Below, one piece after another: positions 27,815 through 37,768 of a stretch of DNA of 64,000 nt. Source of the DNA: Putridiphycobacter roseus. GTDB lineage: Bacteria; Bacteroidota; Bacteroidia; Flavobacteriales_D; Crocinitomicaceae. Every line of letters begins with the position of its first letter. Positions within the stretch are counted from its first letter, which is position 1. A program made the position numbers and the translations under genes. The stretch lies in NCBI RefSeq assembly GCF_003234935.1, contig NZ_QKSB01000001.1, forward strand, positions 310,001 to 374,000, written 5' to 3'. A model generated the notes under the pieces. It had not been told where the DNA came from, searched no databases, and saw only the letters and a list, made by a program, of their open reading frames with translations.

Positions 27815-27822
27815 CAAAGTTA
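27815..27822 (-). promoter_or_regulatory. ribF: -7 promoter element of ribF
   Basis: Read on the minus strand this is TAACTTTG, an exact TAnnTTTG match, 20 bases before the ribF ATG. It is 45 bases from the divergent atpD element. Confidence 0.6.
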
Positions 27823-27866
27823 GAGAAAAAATGAGGATTTTTTTATGCTAAAAGAATAAAAAGAAC

Positions 27867-27874
27867 TATTTTTG
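27867..27874 (+). promoter_or_regulatory. -7 promoter element of atpDC
   Basis: TATTTTTG is an exact TAnnTTTG match and leaves a leader of about 30 A-rich bases before the atpD ATG at 27909, as expected for a highly expressed Bacteroidota gene. Confidence 0.6.
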
Positions 27875-27887
27875 CACCCAAATTTAA

Positions 27888-29411
<1,524 letters not shown>

Positions 29412-29421
29412 TTTTATTGAG

Positions 29422-29706
29422 ATGATATTAGAAGTATTGACCCCGGATGAAGTCCTTTTTAAAGGCAATGTAACTCAAGTTATTTTACCTGGACTTGACG
29501 GTTCTTTTGGAATATTGGATAGTCACGCACCTTTAATTTCTGCCTTGTCTAAGGGAGCGGTTAAAGTTGATCAAAATGCGACTGAAAATAAATCGTTTAA
29601 AGGAAGGTTAAATATCGAAAATAAAGCCAACAATAGCTTTACATTTGACATCAATGGTGGTGTTGTGGAAGTGAATGACAATAAAATATTGGTTTTAGCG
29701 GAATAA
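29422..29706 (+). CDS. atpC: F0F1 ATP synthase subunit epsilon, short form
   Basis: A 94-residue protein consisting of the N-terminal beta-sandwich only (MILEVLTPDEVLFKGNVT at the start, PGLDGSFGIL near 30, then GGVVEVNDNKILVLAE at the end). The C-terminal two-helix domain that inhibits ATP hydrolysis in E. coli epsilon (about 138 residues) is absent, as in other Bacteroidota. The start at 29422 gives the expected N-terminus; an in-frame TTG-type extension to 29398 would overlap atpD. An intrinsic terminator follows at 29731. Confidence 0.96.
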   Translation: MILEVLTPDEVLFKGNVTQVILPGLDGSFGILDSHAPLISALSKGAVKVDQNATENKSFKGRLNIENKANNSFTFDINGGVVEVNDNKILVLAE

Positions 29707-29730
29707 TCTTTTTACGCTATTAGACTTTAT

Positions 29731-29770
29731 AAAAGGGGGTTGTATTTAAACATGCAAGCCCCTTTTTACT
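29731..29770 (+). terminator. Rho-independent terminator of atpDC
   Basis: A 12-bp stem with one mismatch (AAAAGGGGGTTG at 29731-29742, CAAGCCCCTTTT at 29755-29766) is followed by further T residues, 25 bases after the atpC stop codon. Confidence 0.85.
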
Positions 29771-29834
29771 TAATCGCTGTTAAGCTTTGTTAAATAAACA
29801 ATTAATTAAGATATTTACAGTTAAATTTTAATGG

Positions 29835-29858
29835 AAAGTGAAAAAAACTTTTCACTTT
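29835..29858. promoter_or_regulatory. perfect palindrome in the uppS promoter region
   Basis: AAAGTGAAAA (29835-29844) and its exact complement TTTTCACTTT (29849-29858) are separated by four bases. The right arm overlaps the best -7 candidate, CACTTTTG at 29853-29860 (one mismatch to TAnnTTTG), 12 bases before the ATG. This layout fits an operator for a dimeric repressor. It could also be a hairpin in the mRNA, but the stem is AT-rich. Confidence 0.5.
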
Positions 29859-29871
29859 TGTCGCGGACACA

Positions 29872-30618
29872 ATGAGTATAATAAATAAATTAAATAAAGA
29901 CAATATCCCGCAACACATTGCAATCATCATGGATGGTAATGGTCGTTGGGCTAAATCTAAAGGACAAACACGTCTTTTTGGACATGCTATGGGTGTAGAA
30001 TCAGTAAGACGGGCTTTAACGGGCGCTACTGAGGCTGGCGTGTCTTATTTAACCCTTTATGCCTTTTCAACGGAAAATTGGAACAGACCAAAAGAAGAAG
30101 TAGATGGATTGATGAGCTTGCTTGTCGATACCATTACTAAGGAAATTGAAGACTTAGACAAGAATAATGTTATCGTAAAAACAATTGGCGATATTGATGC
30201 CATGCCTGGAGATTGCGCATTAAGATTAAGAGCAGCCACCGATAAGACGGCAAAAAACACTGGAACAACTTTAATTTTAGCATTGAATTATAGCGCTAAA
30301 GAAGAAATAAAAAATGCCATCAAAAGTATAGCACAAAGTTATAAAGACAATGAAATTGAAATAGAAGCAATAGACAACGATTTAATTGATGCAAATTTAA
30401 GTACTAAAGGAATACCTCACCCAGAATTACTGATTAGAACCAGCGGTGAAATTCGCTTAAGTAACTTTTTATTGTGGCAAATTGCTTATAGTGAATTATA
30501 CTTTTCAGAAAAGTTCTGGCCAGATTTTACAGAAGAAGATCTCTACGGGGCAATATTTGACTACCAAAACAGAGAGAGAAGATTTGGAATGGTCAGCGAA
30601 CAAATAAACAACAAATGA
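29872..30618 (+). CDS. uppS: undecaprenyl diphosphate synthase
   Basis: A 248-residue cytoplasmic cis-prenyltransferase that builds the C55 carrier for peptidoglycan and surface glycans. The signature IAIIMDGNGRWA (17-28) holds the catalytic Asp21, and the C-terminal LIRTSGEIRLSNFLLWQ and AYSELYF blocks fit the family. It overlaps bamA by four bases (ATGA). It opens an envelope operon with bamA and two OmpH genes; the palindrome upstream may control it. Confidence 0.98.
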   Translation: MSIINKLNKDNIPQHIAIIMDGNGRWAKSKGQTRLFGHAMGVESVRRALTGATEAGVSYLTLYAFSTENWNRPKEEVDGLMSLLVDTITKEIEDLDKNNVIVKTIGDIDAMPGDCALRLRAATDKTAKNTGTTLILALNYSAKEEIKNAIKSIAQSYKDNEIEIEAIDNDLIDANLSTKGIPHPELLIRTSGEIRLSNFLLWQIAYSELYFSEKFWPDFTEEDLYGAIFDYQNRERRFGMVSEQINNK

Positions 30619-33203
30619 ATTTAAAACAATTGTATACACTTGTCATTTTTTTGACAAGCTTTGCTGCTTTAAGCCAAATTAATGGTGACGAACTTAATTA
30701 TTTGAGTCCAAAAAAATACACCATAGGTGCTATCGACATACAAGGTGTTGAAAATTATGACCACGACGCTATTCGAGTTATATCAGGACTTACTGTTGGT
30801 AAAGAAGTATCCGTTCCTGGAGAAGAATTTTCTCGTGCCATTAAAAATATTTGGAGCCAAGATTTATTCTCCAATGTAGAAGTTGGCTATACCCAAATAG
30901 ATGAAGTTAACGAAGAAATATTTGTATACATAAAACTTACTGGACGTCCGAAATTATCAAAATTCAAATTTGAAGGTGTAAAAAAAGGTGAAGCGGATAA
31001 GATTAGAGAAATTATTGACCTTAGATCGGGAGATGTAATTACCGAACCTCTGGTAAAAAATACCGAGAAATTAGTAAGAGGTTTTTTTCAAGAAAAAGGC
31101 TATCTAAGAGCAAATGTAAACATTGAAGAAAAAATGGATACTTCTGTATTTAATGCACGCTCATTCAACATAAAAGTAGATAAAGGAGAAAGAATTAAAA
31201 TTGACCACATCAACATTGTTGGTAATGAAACGGTAGATTTAAGTCATTACGAATCTTTCTTTAAAAGAAAAATAGTAGCATTTGGGGTTTCTGATAAAGG
31301 AATAAGAAAATCTATGAAAGACACCAAACAAAAAGGTATTTTAAGAATTTTTTCTCGTTCAAAATTCAACCAAACGGCTTACGATAGAGACAAAAGACTA
31401 ATTATTGAGAAATTTAATGCCATTGGTTTAAGAGATATGGAAATTGTAACCGATAGTATATATGATATTGATGAAAAACACATAGGCATCACGATTAAAA
31501 TTAACCAAGGCGCAAAATATTATTTTGGGGATGTATCTTGGGTAGGAAATACTAAATACAGAAGTGGTGTACTAGATACTTTACTCGGTATTAGAAAGGG
31601 AGATGTATACGATAAGGCCAGACTAGAACAAAGGTTATTCATGAGTGCTGATAATAGTGACATTACATCTATTTACATGGATAAAGGATATTTGTTTTTC
31701 ACGGTGACGCCTGTAGAAATAAATATTTCCGAAAACAACCAAATCAATTATGAAATTAGAATAAGTGAAGGCAAGGAAGCTAGATATGGGGAAATAAGAA
31801 TCATGGGTAATACCAAAACAAATGACCATGTTATCCGTCGTGAGTTAAGAACAAAACCAGGTGATTTATTCAGTAGAGCAGATATTATTAGAACCCAAAG
31901 AGAATTATCTCAACTAGGTTATTTTGATAATGAACAATTCCAAATCAATCCAATTCCTAATCCAGCAGACGGAACAGTAGATATTGAATACACTGTTGTC
32001 GAAAAATCATCTGATCAAATTGAATTATCTGGTGGATATGGTGGTGGCTACTTGATTGGTACTTTGGGACTAACATTTACAAATTTCTCTACAAAAAACT
32101 TCTTTAAAAAAGAAGCATGGTCTCCTTTACCTTCTGGTGATGGACAAAGACTATCGCTTAGGGGGCAAACATATGGAGTAGGTTACCAATCATACAATCT
32201 ATCCTTTACAGAACCATGGTTAGGCGGTAAAAAACCAATTTCATTAACGACATTTATGACGCATTCAAATATCCTACAAGAAGTGGATACAGATGCAGCA
32301 AACGACTTGAAAATTGGAGTTACATCAGTAGGTGTTGGTGTTGGATCAAGATTAAAGTGGCCTGATGATTTCTTTTCCGTTTATAGTGAGCTAAACTATA
32401 CCTATTACGATTTAAAAAATGCTTCTTCAAGATTTGTATTCGCTTCTGGATACTCCAATGATATTTCCTTGAACTTTACCATTGCAAGAAACTCTATTGA
32501 TTCTCCAATTTATCCTAGAGGTGGATCTAATTTTAAATTATTTACTAAGTCAACTATTCCATATTCTAAATTTGATGGGGTAACAGATTATAGTACTTAC
32601 ACACAGCAAGAATTATATAAATATGCAGAATATTTTAAAATCAAATTTACAGGAGAATGGTACTTACCTGTTTCTAAAAACAAAAAATTAGTTTTAGTTC
32701 CTAAATTTGGATTTGGATTTATGGGTGGTTACTCTTCATCTAAAGGGAACACCCCTTTTCAAAGATTTTATTTAGGAGGTAACGGATTAAGCAACAGTGT
32801 GAACTATGACGGTAGAGAACAAATAACCTTAAGAGGATATGACGTGACAAATGGATTAAGTACCTCTACTGGTGATCCATTAATTGCAAAATATAGTTTA
32901 GAATTACGTTATCCAATCTCCTTAAACCCAAGTGCAACAATATATTTGTTATCTTTTGTAGAGGCCGGAAATACTTATACCAATTTTAAGACGTTTAATC
33001 CTTTTAATGTGAAACGATCTGCTGGTGTAGGTGCAAGAGTTTATTTACCAATGTTTGGAATGCTGGGTGTTGATTTAGGTTGGGGATTTGATCCTATTAG
33101 TGCCGACAGACTTGGTGCAAGTGAGCTTAATACTAACATTTTAGGAAATGGATATTCCTTCGGTATTTTCCCAGTAATAGGTGTTTCTCTAGGTGATTTA
33201 TAA
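30615..33203 (+). CDS. bamA: outer membrane protein assembly factor BamA
   Basis: An 862-residue outer-membrane protein with signal peptide (ends near AALSQ, residue 21), five POTRA domains (about 35-440; the last has GEIRIMGNTKT-type start) and a 16-strand Omp85 barrel whose loop-6 motif is visible as LRGYD in the final third. It folds and inserts barrels. It overlaps uppS by four bases and is followed within 17 bases by an OmpH-like chaperone gene. The order uppS-bamA-ompH is conserved in many Bacteroidota. Confidence 0.97.
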   Translation: MNLKQLYTLVIFLTSFAALSQINGDELNYLSPKKYTIGAIDIQGVENYDHDAIRVISGLTVGKEVSVPGEEFSRAIKNIWSQDLFSNVEVGYTQIDEVNEEIFVYIKLTGRPKLSKFKFEGVKKGEADKIREIIDLRSGDVITEPLVKNTEKLVRGFFQEKGYLRANVNIEEKMDTSVFNARSFNIKVDKGERIKIDHINIVGNETVDLSHYESFFKRKIVAFGVSDKGIRKSMKDTKQKGILRIFSRSKFNQTAYDRDKRLIIEKFNAIGLRDMEIVTDSIYDIDEKHIGITIKINQGAKYYFGDVSWVGNTKYRSGVLDTLLGIRKGDVYDKARLEQRLFMSADNSDITSIYMDKGYLFFTVTPVEINISENNQINYEIRISEGKEARYGEIRIMGNTKTNDHVIRRELRTKPGDLFSRADIIRTQRELSQLGYFDNEQFQINPIPNPADGTVDIEYTVVEKSSDQIELSGGYGGGYLIGTLGLTFTNFSTKNFFKKEAWSPLPSGDGQRLSLRGQTYGVGYQSYNLSFTEPWLGGKKPISLTTFMTHSNILQEVDTDAANDLKIGVTSVGVGVGSRLKWPDDFFSVYSELNYTYYDLKNASSRFVFASGYSNDISLNFTIARNSIDSPIYPRGGSNFKLFTKSTIPYSKFDGVTDYSTYTQQELYKYAEYFKIKFTGEWYLPVSKNKKLVLVPKFGFGFMGGYSSSKGNTPFQRFYLGGNGLSNSVNYDGREQITLRGYDVTNGLSTSTGDPLIAKYSLELRYPISLNPSATIYLLSFVEAGNTYTNFKTFNPFNVKRSAGVGARVYLPMFGMLGVDLGWGFDPISADRLGASELNTNILGNGYSFGIFPVIGVSLGDL

Positions 33204-33220
33204 ATTTTTAAAACAAAAAA

Positions 33221-33748
33221 ATGAACACAAAAATTATAATTTTAATAGTAGCCTTTTTAGGTTCAGTTAGTTTTGGGTATGGACAACGTTATGCTTATGT
33301 TGACACACAATACATTTTGGATAACATTCCTGAGTATAAAGAATCTCAAACAAAATTAGATGAATTTGCTATAAAATGGCAAGAAGAAATTGAAGCTAAA
33401 TACGCTTTAATTGATAGCCGTAAAAGAGCCCTTCAGGCAGAAGAAATTCTTTTACCCGAAGAAATTAAAAAAGACAAAGAAAAGGATATTTTAAAATTAG
33501 AGAATGAGGCCAAAGAACTTCAAAAAAAATATTTTGGCGTAAACGGACAACTATTTCAAAAAAGAGGAGAGTTGATTAAACCTATACAAGACAAAATTTT
33601 TAAAGCAATCCAAGAAGTATCGGACGATAAAAAATATGCTTTTGTTTTTGATAAAGCCAATCAATCTACTTTGTTATTTGCTGATCCTAAATACAATATC
33701 AGTGATTTAGTATTAAGAAATATGGACATTGAGGTCGATTCAAAATAA
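33221..33748 (+). CDS. OmpH/Skp-family periplasmic chaperone (copy 1)
   Basis: A 175-residue exported protein: signal peptide ending near GYGQ (residue 22), then a strand with YAYVDTQYIL and a long charged coiled-coil region (60-125), ending with a hydrophobic strand (KYAFVFDKAN). Skp-like proteins hold unfolded barrel proteins in the periplasm and pass them to BamA, the gene just upstream (17 bases). A second paralogue follows. Family length is normal. Confidence 0.93.
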   Translation: MNTKIIILIVAFLGSVSFGYGQRYAYVDTQYILDNIPEYKESQTKLDEFAIKWQEEIEAKYALIDSRKRALQAEEILLPEEIKKDKEKDILKLENEAKELQKKYFGVNGQLFQKRGELIKPIQDKIFKAIQEVSDDKKYAFVFDKANQSTLLFADPKYNISDLVLRNMDIEVDSK

Positions 33749-33828
33749 TTAGGCACGACATTTGTCTATACTATCATATAAATTAACCAAATAATAGAGT
33801 TGACTAATTATAGTTCAAATTAAATAAC

Positions 33829-33836
33829 TACTTTTG
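33829..33836 (+). promoter_or_regulatory. -7 promoter element of the second ompH gene
   Basis: TACTTTTG is an exact TAnnTTTG match, 29 bases before the ATG at 33866. It suggests that ompH copy 2 can be transcribed apart from the uppS-bamA-ompH1 unit, from which it is separated by 117 bases. Confidence 0.55.
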
Positions 33837-33865
33837 TCAACGCTGAATCAAAATAAACAAAAAAA

Positions 33866-34390
33866 ATGAAAAAAATATTTTTAGCTTTTACTTTCTTAAT
33901 TGGACTTACGACTGCGTTTGCACAAAGTAATTTAAAATTTGCACATGTTGATTATGCAAATGTGGTAGATAGTTTGCCTTCTAAATTAGCGGCAGACAAA
34001 GAAATGAAAACATTCATTGACGATAGCCAAAAAACATTGCAAGAATTACAAACTCTTTTAGAAAGAGATTACGAAATATACATGGCAGCAAAGGACTCTT
34101 TATCTGCAATTTCAAAAGAAATTAAAGAAAGAAAGTTAACGGAGCAACAAATGGATTTGCAAAGAAAACAAGAAAGAACACAACAAGACTTGGAAACTTA
34201 TAACGAACGTTTATACACACCGATTGAAAAAAGTTTTAAAAAGGCAGTGAAAACAGTCTCACAAAAATATAAATTAAACTATGTTTTTGAAACTGGTTCT
34301 TTATTATACTTAGAAGGTGGTATGGATATTTCTGCTGAAGTTAAAACGGAAATAATCCGATTAGAAAAAATTAGATTAGGAGAAGGTTAA
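33866..34390 (+). CDS. OmpH/Skp-family periplasmic chaperone (copy 2)
   Basis: A 174-residue protein with signal peptide (ends near TAFAQ, residue 20), an initial strand with FAHVDYANVV, a long coiled-coil (45-120), and a final YVFETGSLLYLEGG strand. It is a diverged paralogue of the preceding gene. It has its own -7 element and is closed by a terminator at 34418. Skp proteins form trimers; the two paralogues could form mixed or separate trimers. Confidence 0.93.
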   Translation: MKKIFLAFTFLIGLTTAFAQSNLKFAHVDYANVVDSLPSKLAADKEMKTFIDDSQKTLQELQTLLERDYEIYMAAKDSLSAISKEIKERKLTEQQMDLQRKQERTQQDLETYNERLYTPIEKSFKKAVKTVSQKYKLNYVFETGSLLYLEGGMDISAEVKTEIIRLEKIRLGEG

Positions 34391-34417
34391 ATACCATTTT
34401 CAAACCAAAAAAATACT

Positions 34418-34449
34418 AAGGTGTTGGCTTCTGCTTAACACCTTTTTTT
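34418..34449 (+). terminator. Rho-independent terminator after ompH copy 2
   Basis: Perfect 8-bp stem (AAGGTGTT at 34418-34425, AACACCTT at 34437-34444), 11-base loop, then a T run to 34449. It ends 13 bases before the murI start codon, so murI needs its own promoter; TATCTTTA at 34451-34458 is a near match. Confidence 0.88.
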
Positions 34450-34462
34450 ATATCTTTAACTT

Positions 34463-35260
34463 GTGAACAGACCAATAGGCATATTTGATTCTGGAATCGG
34501 TGGATTAACCGTCGCACATGCTGTGTCTAAATTTTTACCAAACGAAACTATCGTCTACTTTGGAGACACCGCACATCTGCCATATGGCGATAAATCACCA
34601 GACAGAATACATTCTTTTGTTGAAAAGATAAGCGACTTTTTGCTCCATGAAATGCATGCAAAATCAATCGTCATAGCATGTAATACTGCCTCAGCTACTT
34701 CCTATGAATATTTAAGAGATAAATACAAGGGAAGTGTCCCCATCATTAATGTTATCGATCCCATCATAGAAAATTTGGTTGCGGACAATACATTAAAAAA
34801 AGTAGGCCTTATTGCTACTAAAACGACCATTGAATCGGGTGTTTATCAAGAAAAGATGAAACGCAGAAGTCCTAGTGTCCTAATGGAAGTTCTACCTACA
34901 CCTCTACTCGCACCAATGATTGAAGAAGGTTTTAGTAAGGATAAAATCAGTAGTACAATAATTGAAAATTACCTCAGTCACCCTAAATTTAAAAATATTG
35001 ATGCCTTAATATTAGGATGTACTCACTATGTTTTAATCAAGGAGGAAATCAATGATTATTTTGAAGGGAAAGTAAAACTATTTGATGCAACCGATATTCT
35101 GGCTTTAAAAATGATAGATATATTTAGAAAAGAAGGATTACTGAACGAAAATAAAGAAGCTAAAAACACCTTTTTTGTATCCGACTTAACCGCAAGTTTT
35201 CAAGCTTCGGCAGCAAGATTCTATGGAGAAGACATTGTATTAAAACACAAAGTATTGTAG
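34463..35260 (+). CDS. murI: glutamate racemase
   Basis: A 265-residue cytoplasmic enzyme that makes D-glutamate for peptidoglycan. The two catalytic cysteines are Cys73 (IACNTASAT) and Cys186 (LGCTHYVL), each in its usual context; FDSGIGGLTV is at 8-17. The start codon is GTG at 34463, which gives the standard N-terminus MNRPIGIFDSG; no in-frame ATG is nearer. A terminator lies just upstream, with a weak -7 box between it and the start. Confidence 0.97.
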   Translation: MNRPIGIFDSGIGGLTVAHAVSKFLPNETIVYFGDTAHLPYGDKSPDRIHSFVEKISDFLLHEMHAKSIVIACNTASATSYEYLRDKYKGSVPIINVIDPIIENLVADNTLKKVGLIATKTTIESGVYQEKMKRRSPSVLMEVLPTPLLAPMIEEGFSKDKISSTIIENYLSHPKFKNIDALILGCTHYVLIKEEINDYFEGKVKLFDATDILALKMIDIFRKEGLLNENKEAKNTFFVSDLTASFQASAARFYGEDIVLKHKVL

Positions 35261-35548
35261 CCATAAAAGCAGAACGAAATTCATAATTTATTCACTGATT
35301 AACTATTAGAAAGTTATTTAACTATCTACAGTCCTTAACCCTAAAAGGGTTTACTTCATTATAGACGTAAATAAACCATAGTAATTACTCCAGTTAAACT
35401 TGGTAACAGATCCAGTTTAAATCCAATTCATATTATCGGATTTAAGAAGCCATTATAAAATACGCAATAAACATTTGATATATTATAGCATATCGACATT
35501 TAAAGTAGTAGATATTCTTATAATTTATTACATTTGTTTTTAATAATT
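35261..35548. other. intergenic region upstream of gpsA, 288 bases
   Basis: The longest gap in the window. It holds a small hairpin after murI (AACCCT at 35337-35342, AGGGTT at 35346-35351; weak terminator), an 8-bp inverted repeat with a 13-base loop (TTAAATCC at 35417-35424, GGATTTAA at 35438-35445) and the gpsA -7 element at 35529-35536. No reading frame with coding character was seen. Confidence 0.45.
35529..35536 (+). promoter_or_regulatory. gpsA: -7 promoter element of gpsA
   Basis: TACATTTG is an exact TAnnTTTG match, 12 bases before the ATG at 35549. It overlaps an in-frame TTG at 35534, which is therefore unlikely to be the start. Confidence 0.6.
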
Positions 35549-36553
35549 ATGCAAAGCCAAGAGAAAAAAATTGCTGTAGTTGGAGGAGGAAGTTGGGCGA
35601 CCGCTTTGGTTAAAATATTAACAACCAAACCAGGTGTACTCATAAATTGGTGGATGCACAATGAAGGTTCTGTCGCGCATTTATTAAAATATCGACACAA
35701 CCCTAAATACCTTCAATCTGTTGAATTTGATTTAAATAGAATCAACATTTCTACTGATTTAGAAGAAATTGTAAGTCCCGCAGATATAATCATTATCGCG
35801 ACACCTTCGGCTTATTTATTTAGTGTATTTGAAAATTTCCCTAAAAAATTATTAGAAAATAAATATATATTTTCTGCAGTTAAAGGAATAATTCCTGAAA
35901 TAAATGAAATTCCTGGTCAATTTTTCCAAAAATATATGGATGTTGACGAGGACAATATCGGCATCATCTGTGGTCCATGTCATGCTGAAGAGGTTGCCCT
36001 TGAGCGACTTTCTTACCTTACCATTGCTTGTCAAGACGAAGATATGGCAGAATACTTGGCAGAAACCATGGCCAATAGATACATAAAAACAACCATATCA
36101 GATGATATATTTGGCACTGAATATTCAGCAGTATTAAAAAATGTTTATGCTATTGCTAGTGGTATTTGCGCTGGATTAGGTCATGGAGATAACTTTCAAG
36201 CAGTATTGATTTCAAATGCTATTCAAGAAATTGAAAATTTTATTGATGAAGTCAATCCAATTCACCGGGATGTAAAATCATCTGCTTACTTGGGGGATTT
36301 GTTAGTTACAGCTTATTCAAAATTCTCCAGAAACCGAACTTTTGGTTATATGGTAGGAAAAGGATATTCTGTAAAAATAGCCCAATTAGAGATGGACATG
36401 ATTGCAGAGGGGTATTTTGCGACCAAATGCTTGGTGGAAATCAACAAAGAGTATGGCGTTGAAATGCCTATACTAGAAGCCGTTAATAATATTATTTACG
36501 AAAAAATTGCCCCATTTATTGAAATTAAAATTTTAGCTGATAAATTATCTTAA
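35549..36553 (+). CDS. gpsA: NAD(P)-dependent glycerol-3-phosphate dehydrogenase
   Basis: A 334-residue cytoplasmic enzyme that reduces dihydroxyacetone phosphate to sn-glycerol-3-phosphate for phospholipids. The Rossmann loop VGGGSWATAL is at 11-20, GPCHAEEVA and the YSAVLKNVYAIASG block with the catalytic lysine are present, and the C-terminal domain (DLLVTAYSKFSRN) is complete. The start at 35549 is supported by the promoter at 35529-35536. The acyltransferase gene begins two bases after the stop region, so the pair is probably cotranscribed. Confidence 0.96.
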   Translation: MQSQEKKIAVVGGGSWATALVKILTTKPGVLINWWMHNEGSVAHLLKYRHNPKYLQSVEFDLNRINISTDLEEIVSPADIIIIATPSAYLFSVFENFPKKLLENKYIFSAVKGIIPEINEIPGQFFQKYMDVDEDNIGIICGPCHAEEVALERLSYLTIACQDEDMAEYLAETMANRYIKTTISDDIFGTEYSAVLKNVYAIASGICAGLGHGDNFQAVLISNAIQEIENFIDEVNPIHRDVKSSAYLGDLLVTAYSKFSRNRTFGYMVGKGYSVKIAQLEMDMIAEGYFATKCLVEINKEYGVEMPILEAVNNIIYEKIAPFIEIKILADKLS

Positions 36554-36555
36554 GT

Positions 36556-37554
36556 ATGTCTAAAACTTTTGACTATCAAATTCCAGTAATTAATAGCTTA
36601 AGAGGATTAGCAGCTTTATTAGTCTGTCTTTATCATTATATATATACTACTACAGATTTTATACAACAAGAACTAATCCTTGATATTGCAAGTTTTGGTA
36701 AATATGGTGTACAAATATTCTTTATCATCTCTGGAATCGTTATCCCAATTTCACTCATCAAAGCAAACTTTAAGTATAAACTTTTTAATAAGTTTATTTT
36801 AAAGCGATTCATTAGAATTGAGCCGCCCTATTTAATTTCCGTTATCATTGGTATTATATATTTGAATGTGCGAAATTATATGCCTGGCTCAGCGGATTTA
36901 GACTTATCTCCTACTTTTTACGATATCATTCTCCATTTAGGTTACTTAATTCCATTTTTTGAAAATGCAAACTGGATTAGCCCTGTCTATTGGACCTTAT
37001 CAGTCGAGTTTCAATACTACTTGATATTAGCTATTGCATTTCCATTAATGATTCATCCGAAATTAATCTTTAGAAGTGTTTTTTATTTATTTCTTTTTAT
37101 CACCCCATTTATATTTTCAAACAGCTCCTTTTTTCTATATTGGACATCATTTTTTGGCTTAGGCATACTATATGCCTTATACTTCACAAAAAAAATTAAC
37201 CTTAAGGAATTTATACCTGTATTAATTATTTTATGTCTATCAGTAGCCATCAATTTGAGTTATTTAGAATTACTTATAGGGATTGGAACACTTTCCATCA
37301 TTCATTTTTTTAAAGATTTTAATCCTAGAATTGGTGAGTTTTTTGGTAAAATATCATATTCACTATACTTATTGCACAGCGTTTTTGGAAAACCAGTGAT
37401 AAACTTTTTATCACACAGGGTAAGCTTACCTTATGAGAAATTTTTAGTGGTCACAATTGGATTAACCATCAGCATAATAGCAGCATATGCTTTATTTCGC
37501 TTGGTAGAAAAACCTACGCATGAATTATCCAAAAGAATAAAATTAAAAACTTAA
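36556..37554 (+). CDS. acyltransferase 3 family membrane protein (OafA-like)
   Basis: A 332-residue integral inner-membrane protein with about ten hydrophobic helices. The N-terminal NSLRGLAALLVCLYHY carries the conserved Arg-Gly and His27, and the second family signature lies near VQIFFIISGIV. Such enzymes O-acylate sugars of lipopolysaccharide, capsule or glycolipids using acyl-CoA. It lies two bases after gpsA. The acceptor is unknown. Confidence 0.92.
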   Translation: MSKTFDYQIPVINSLRGLAALLVCLYHYIYTTTDFIQQELILDIASFGKYGVQIFFIISGIVIPISLIKANFKYKLFNKFILKRFIRIEPPYLISVIIGIIYLNVRNYMPGSADLDLSPTFYDIILHLGYLIPFFENANWISPVYWTLSVEFQYYLILAIAFPLMIHPKLIFRSVFYLFLFITPFIFSNSSFFLYWTSFFGLGILYALYFTKKINLKEFIPVLIILCLSVAINLSYLELLIGIGTLSIIHFFKDFNPRIGEFFGKISYSLYLLHSVFGKPVINFLSHRVSLPYEKFLVVTIGLTISIIAAYALFRLVEKPTHELSKRIKLKT

Positions 37555-37565
37555 TCGAATTTTAA

Positions 37566-37596
37566 TTTGCTTTTGATACTTTTCTACTTAGTTTTG
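37566..37596 (+). promoter_or_regulatory. promoter of the SAM riboswitch-metH unit
   Basis: The best promoter in the window: -33 TTTG at 37566-37569, a 19-base spacer and the exact -7 TAGTTTTG at 37589-37596. Transcription would start near 37602, just before the riboswitch. Confidence 0.75.
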
Positions 37597-37618
37597 TAGT
37601 AGTTCATTTATAAATTAA

Positions 37619-37718
37619 CTTATAAAGAAAGGTGGAGGGGCCGGCCCTACGATACCTTGGCAACCCTTAGGTTTTCTAAGAAGGTGCCAATTCCTGATTC
37701 AACACGAATCGATATAAG
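37619..37718 (+). ncRNA. SAM-I (S-box) riboswitch
   Basis: The S-box core is readable: AGGTGGAGGG (37629-37638 region), GGCCC, the ACC-x-GGCAACC block near 37654-37665, and GGTGCCAATTCCTG (37683-37696). P1 is formed by CTTATA at 37619-37624 and TATAAG at 37713-37718. The GGCCGGCC after the GAGGG element gives a strong P2 arm. It binds S-adenosylmethionine and precedes the methionine synthase genes by 50 bases, with no run of U or intrinsic terminator visible between, so regulation of translation or a different mechanism is more likely than attenuation. Confidence 0.93.
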
Positions 37719-37768
37719 CAGTTATCCAACACATTAAATTCCGGTCCTAACGCATTTCAACTGATGAT

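Noticed and set aside
35337..35351. Hairpin after murI as a terminator
   Set aside because: The stem is only six pairs, lies about 77 bases past the stop and has no T run; kept only as a note in the intergenic entry.
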